A stretch of 64,000 nucleotides of DNA, taken from contig CBDHYI010000003.1 in NCBI GenBank assembly GCA_965275915.1, forward strand, positions 124,001-188,000, given 5' to 3'. Below the pieces are notes generated by a model. The model ran no database searches. It was not told the DNA's origin and was given only the letters and a program-made list of their open reading frames with translations. This document shows, one piece after another, positions 63,508 through 64,000 of this stretch; the first letter of the stretch is position 1; every line of letters starts with the position of its first letter. Origin of the DNA: JBDWFY01 sp965275915 (GTDB taxonomy: Bacteria; Pseudomonadota; Alphaproteobacteria; Rhizobiales; Stappiaceae). Position numbers and translations under genes: made by a program.

Positions 63508-64000
63508 ATGAACAAACCCAAACCCATGCTATCCAAAATTCCGAGGCGCCTGCATTTCATCTGGGGGCTGCTGGATGATGCTGACGACATTCCCAAAGTT
63601 TACCGATCCTATTACGAAAAGTGGATCGATTGGCATCCTGAGTGGGACGTCCAATTACTTGGATCAAATGAAATCGAGAATATAGTTGGGAAGTATAAGC
63701 ACTATCCCTACGATAGCTATACAAAGGCTATTCAACGATGTGATGTCTGCAGGCCGATGCTTCTACACCAGATGGGTGGCATATATATCGATTTGGATGT
63801 TGAACCACATATTACTCTGGATGTTTTATTGACGATGTATCCAGAGGCGAATGTCATTTTGGCTGTGGAAACAGTGTTGACCGAAGAGATGTGTCGACAA
63901 ATCGGACAAAATGAACCAATTCGTTTTGGGGCACCAGAGCTGCCGGTTCGCGTGGCGAACTACTTCATGGCTTCCGTACCACGCCACCCATTTTGGCTTG
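63508..64000 (+). CDS. GT32-like sugar transferase, 5' part
   Basis: The frame is open from the ATG at 63508 to the window end (164 codons seen). IPRRLHFIWG near the start, then CRPMLLHQMGGIYIDLDVEP with the DXD motif, is the Gly_transf_sug/GT32 pattern (mannosyl- or galactosyltransferases that use a metal and a nucleotide sugar). No good ribosome site is seen. It continues the glycosyltransferase run beyond the window. Confidence 0.75.
   Translation, partial: MNKPKPMLSKIPRRLHFIWGLLDDADDIPKVYRSYYEKWIDWHPEWDVQLLGSNEIENIVGKYKHYPYDSYTKAIQRCDVCRPMLLHQMGGIYIDLDVEPHITLDVLLTMYPEANVILAVETVLTEEMCRQIGQNEPIRFGAPELPVRVANYFMASVPRHPFWL

Overview
The window looks like an accessory region of a marine alphaproteobacterium, most likely of the Rhodobacterales/Roseobacter group. 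It is moderately GC-rich and packed with TRAP, TctABC and ABC uptake systems paired with catabolic genes. It also carries rhizobial/roseobacter plasmid families (DUF1403, plasmid ScpB, RHE_PE00001/DUF1612, IetAS). No rRNA, tRNA or CRISPR array was seen, and no replication gene could be identified with confidence.

Left part, 1-10 kb. The tail of a MaoC-type protein and methylmalonate-semialdehyde dehydrogenase come first. Next is a divergent locus around a MarR regulator and its palindrome: tctCBA plus a cytosolic sulfatase on the minus strand, and marR plus a second sulfatase plus a truncated metallo-beta-lactamase-fold gene on the plus strand. This looks like uptake and desulfation of an organic sulfate ester. 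An isolated serine hydrolase follows.

10.4-26.5 kb is an aromatic meta-cleavage island: WrbA quinone reductase, cupin, GlcG/HbpS-like protein, Baeyer-Villiger monooxygenase, GntR regulator, a small Cys-rich ORF, mhpD-mhpF-mhpE, SDR, MBL-fold protein, TRAP transporter with an attached TAXI-like gene, mhpC and mhpB. The chemistry runs from extradiol cleavage (MhpB) through C-C hydrolysis (MhpC), hydration (MhpD) and aldol cleavage (MhpE) to acyl-CoA (MhpF). A near-identical palindrome, ATGCWWGCAT, lies upstream of nearly every transcription unit and next to gntR itself, suggesting one local regulon.

26.6-42.6 kb holds a YceI-cytochrome b561-YceI set, an alpha-mannoside operon (LacI regulator; ABC importer, GH38 alpha-mannosidase, ATPase), an IS6-family remnant, and an agmatinase-family ureohydrolase with its own TRAP transporter and divergent LysR regulator.

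43-56 kb is a mobile/defence island: a stop-interrupted RHE_PE00001 gene, DUF1403-ScpB, a HEPN protein, an Abi-C abortive-infection gene split by an intact IS110 element (both halves can be rejoined in frame), an HTH-DUF3800 operon, and the IetA/IetS AAA-ATPase/subtilase pair. An IS1111-type remnant then abuts a 306-bp element with 24-bp perfect terminal inverted repeats and internal repeats.

55.7-64 kb: a TetR regulator and the oxidoreductase it probably controls, then a Tat-exported flavin amine-oxidase-like protein and three glycosyltransferases (the last cut by the window end), probably a surface glycan locus.

The best candidates for new biology are the palindrome regulon, the IS110/Abi-C disruption with a probable bridge RNA, the small inverted-repeat element, and the conflict-gene island.
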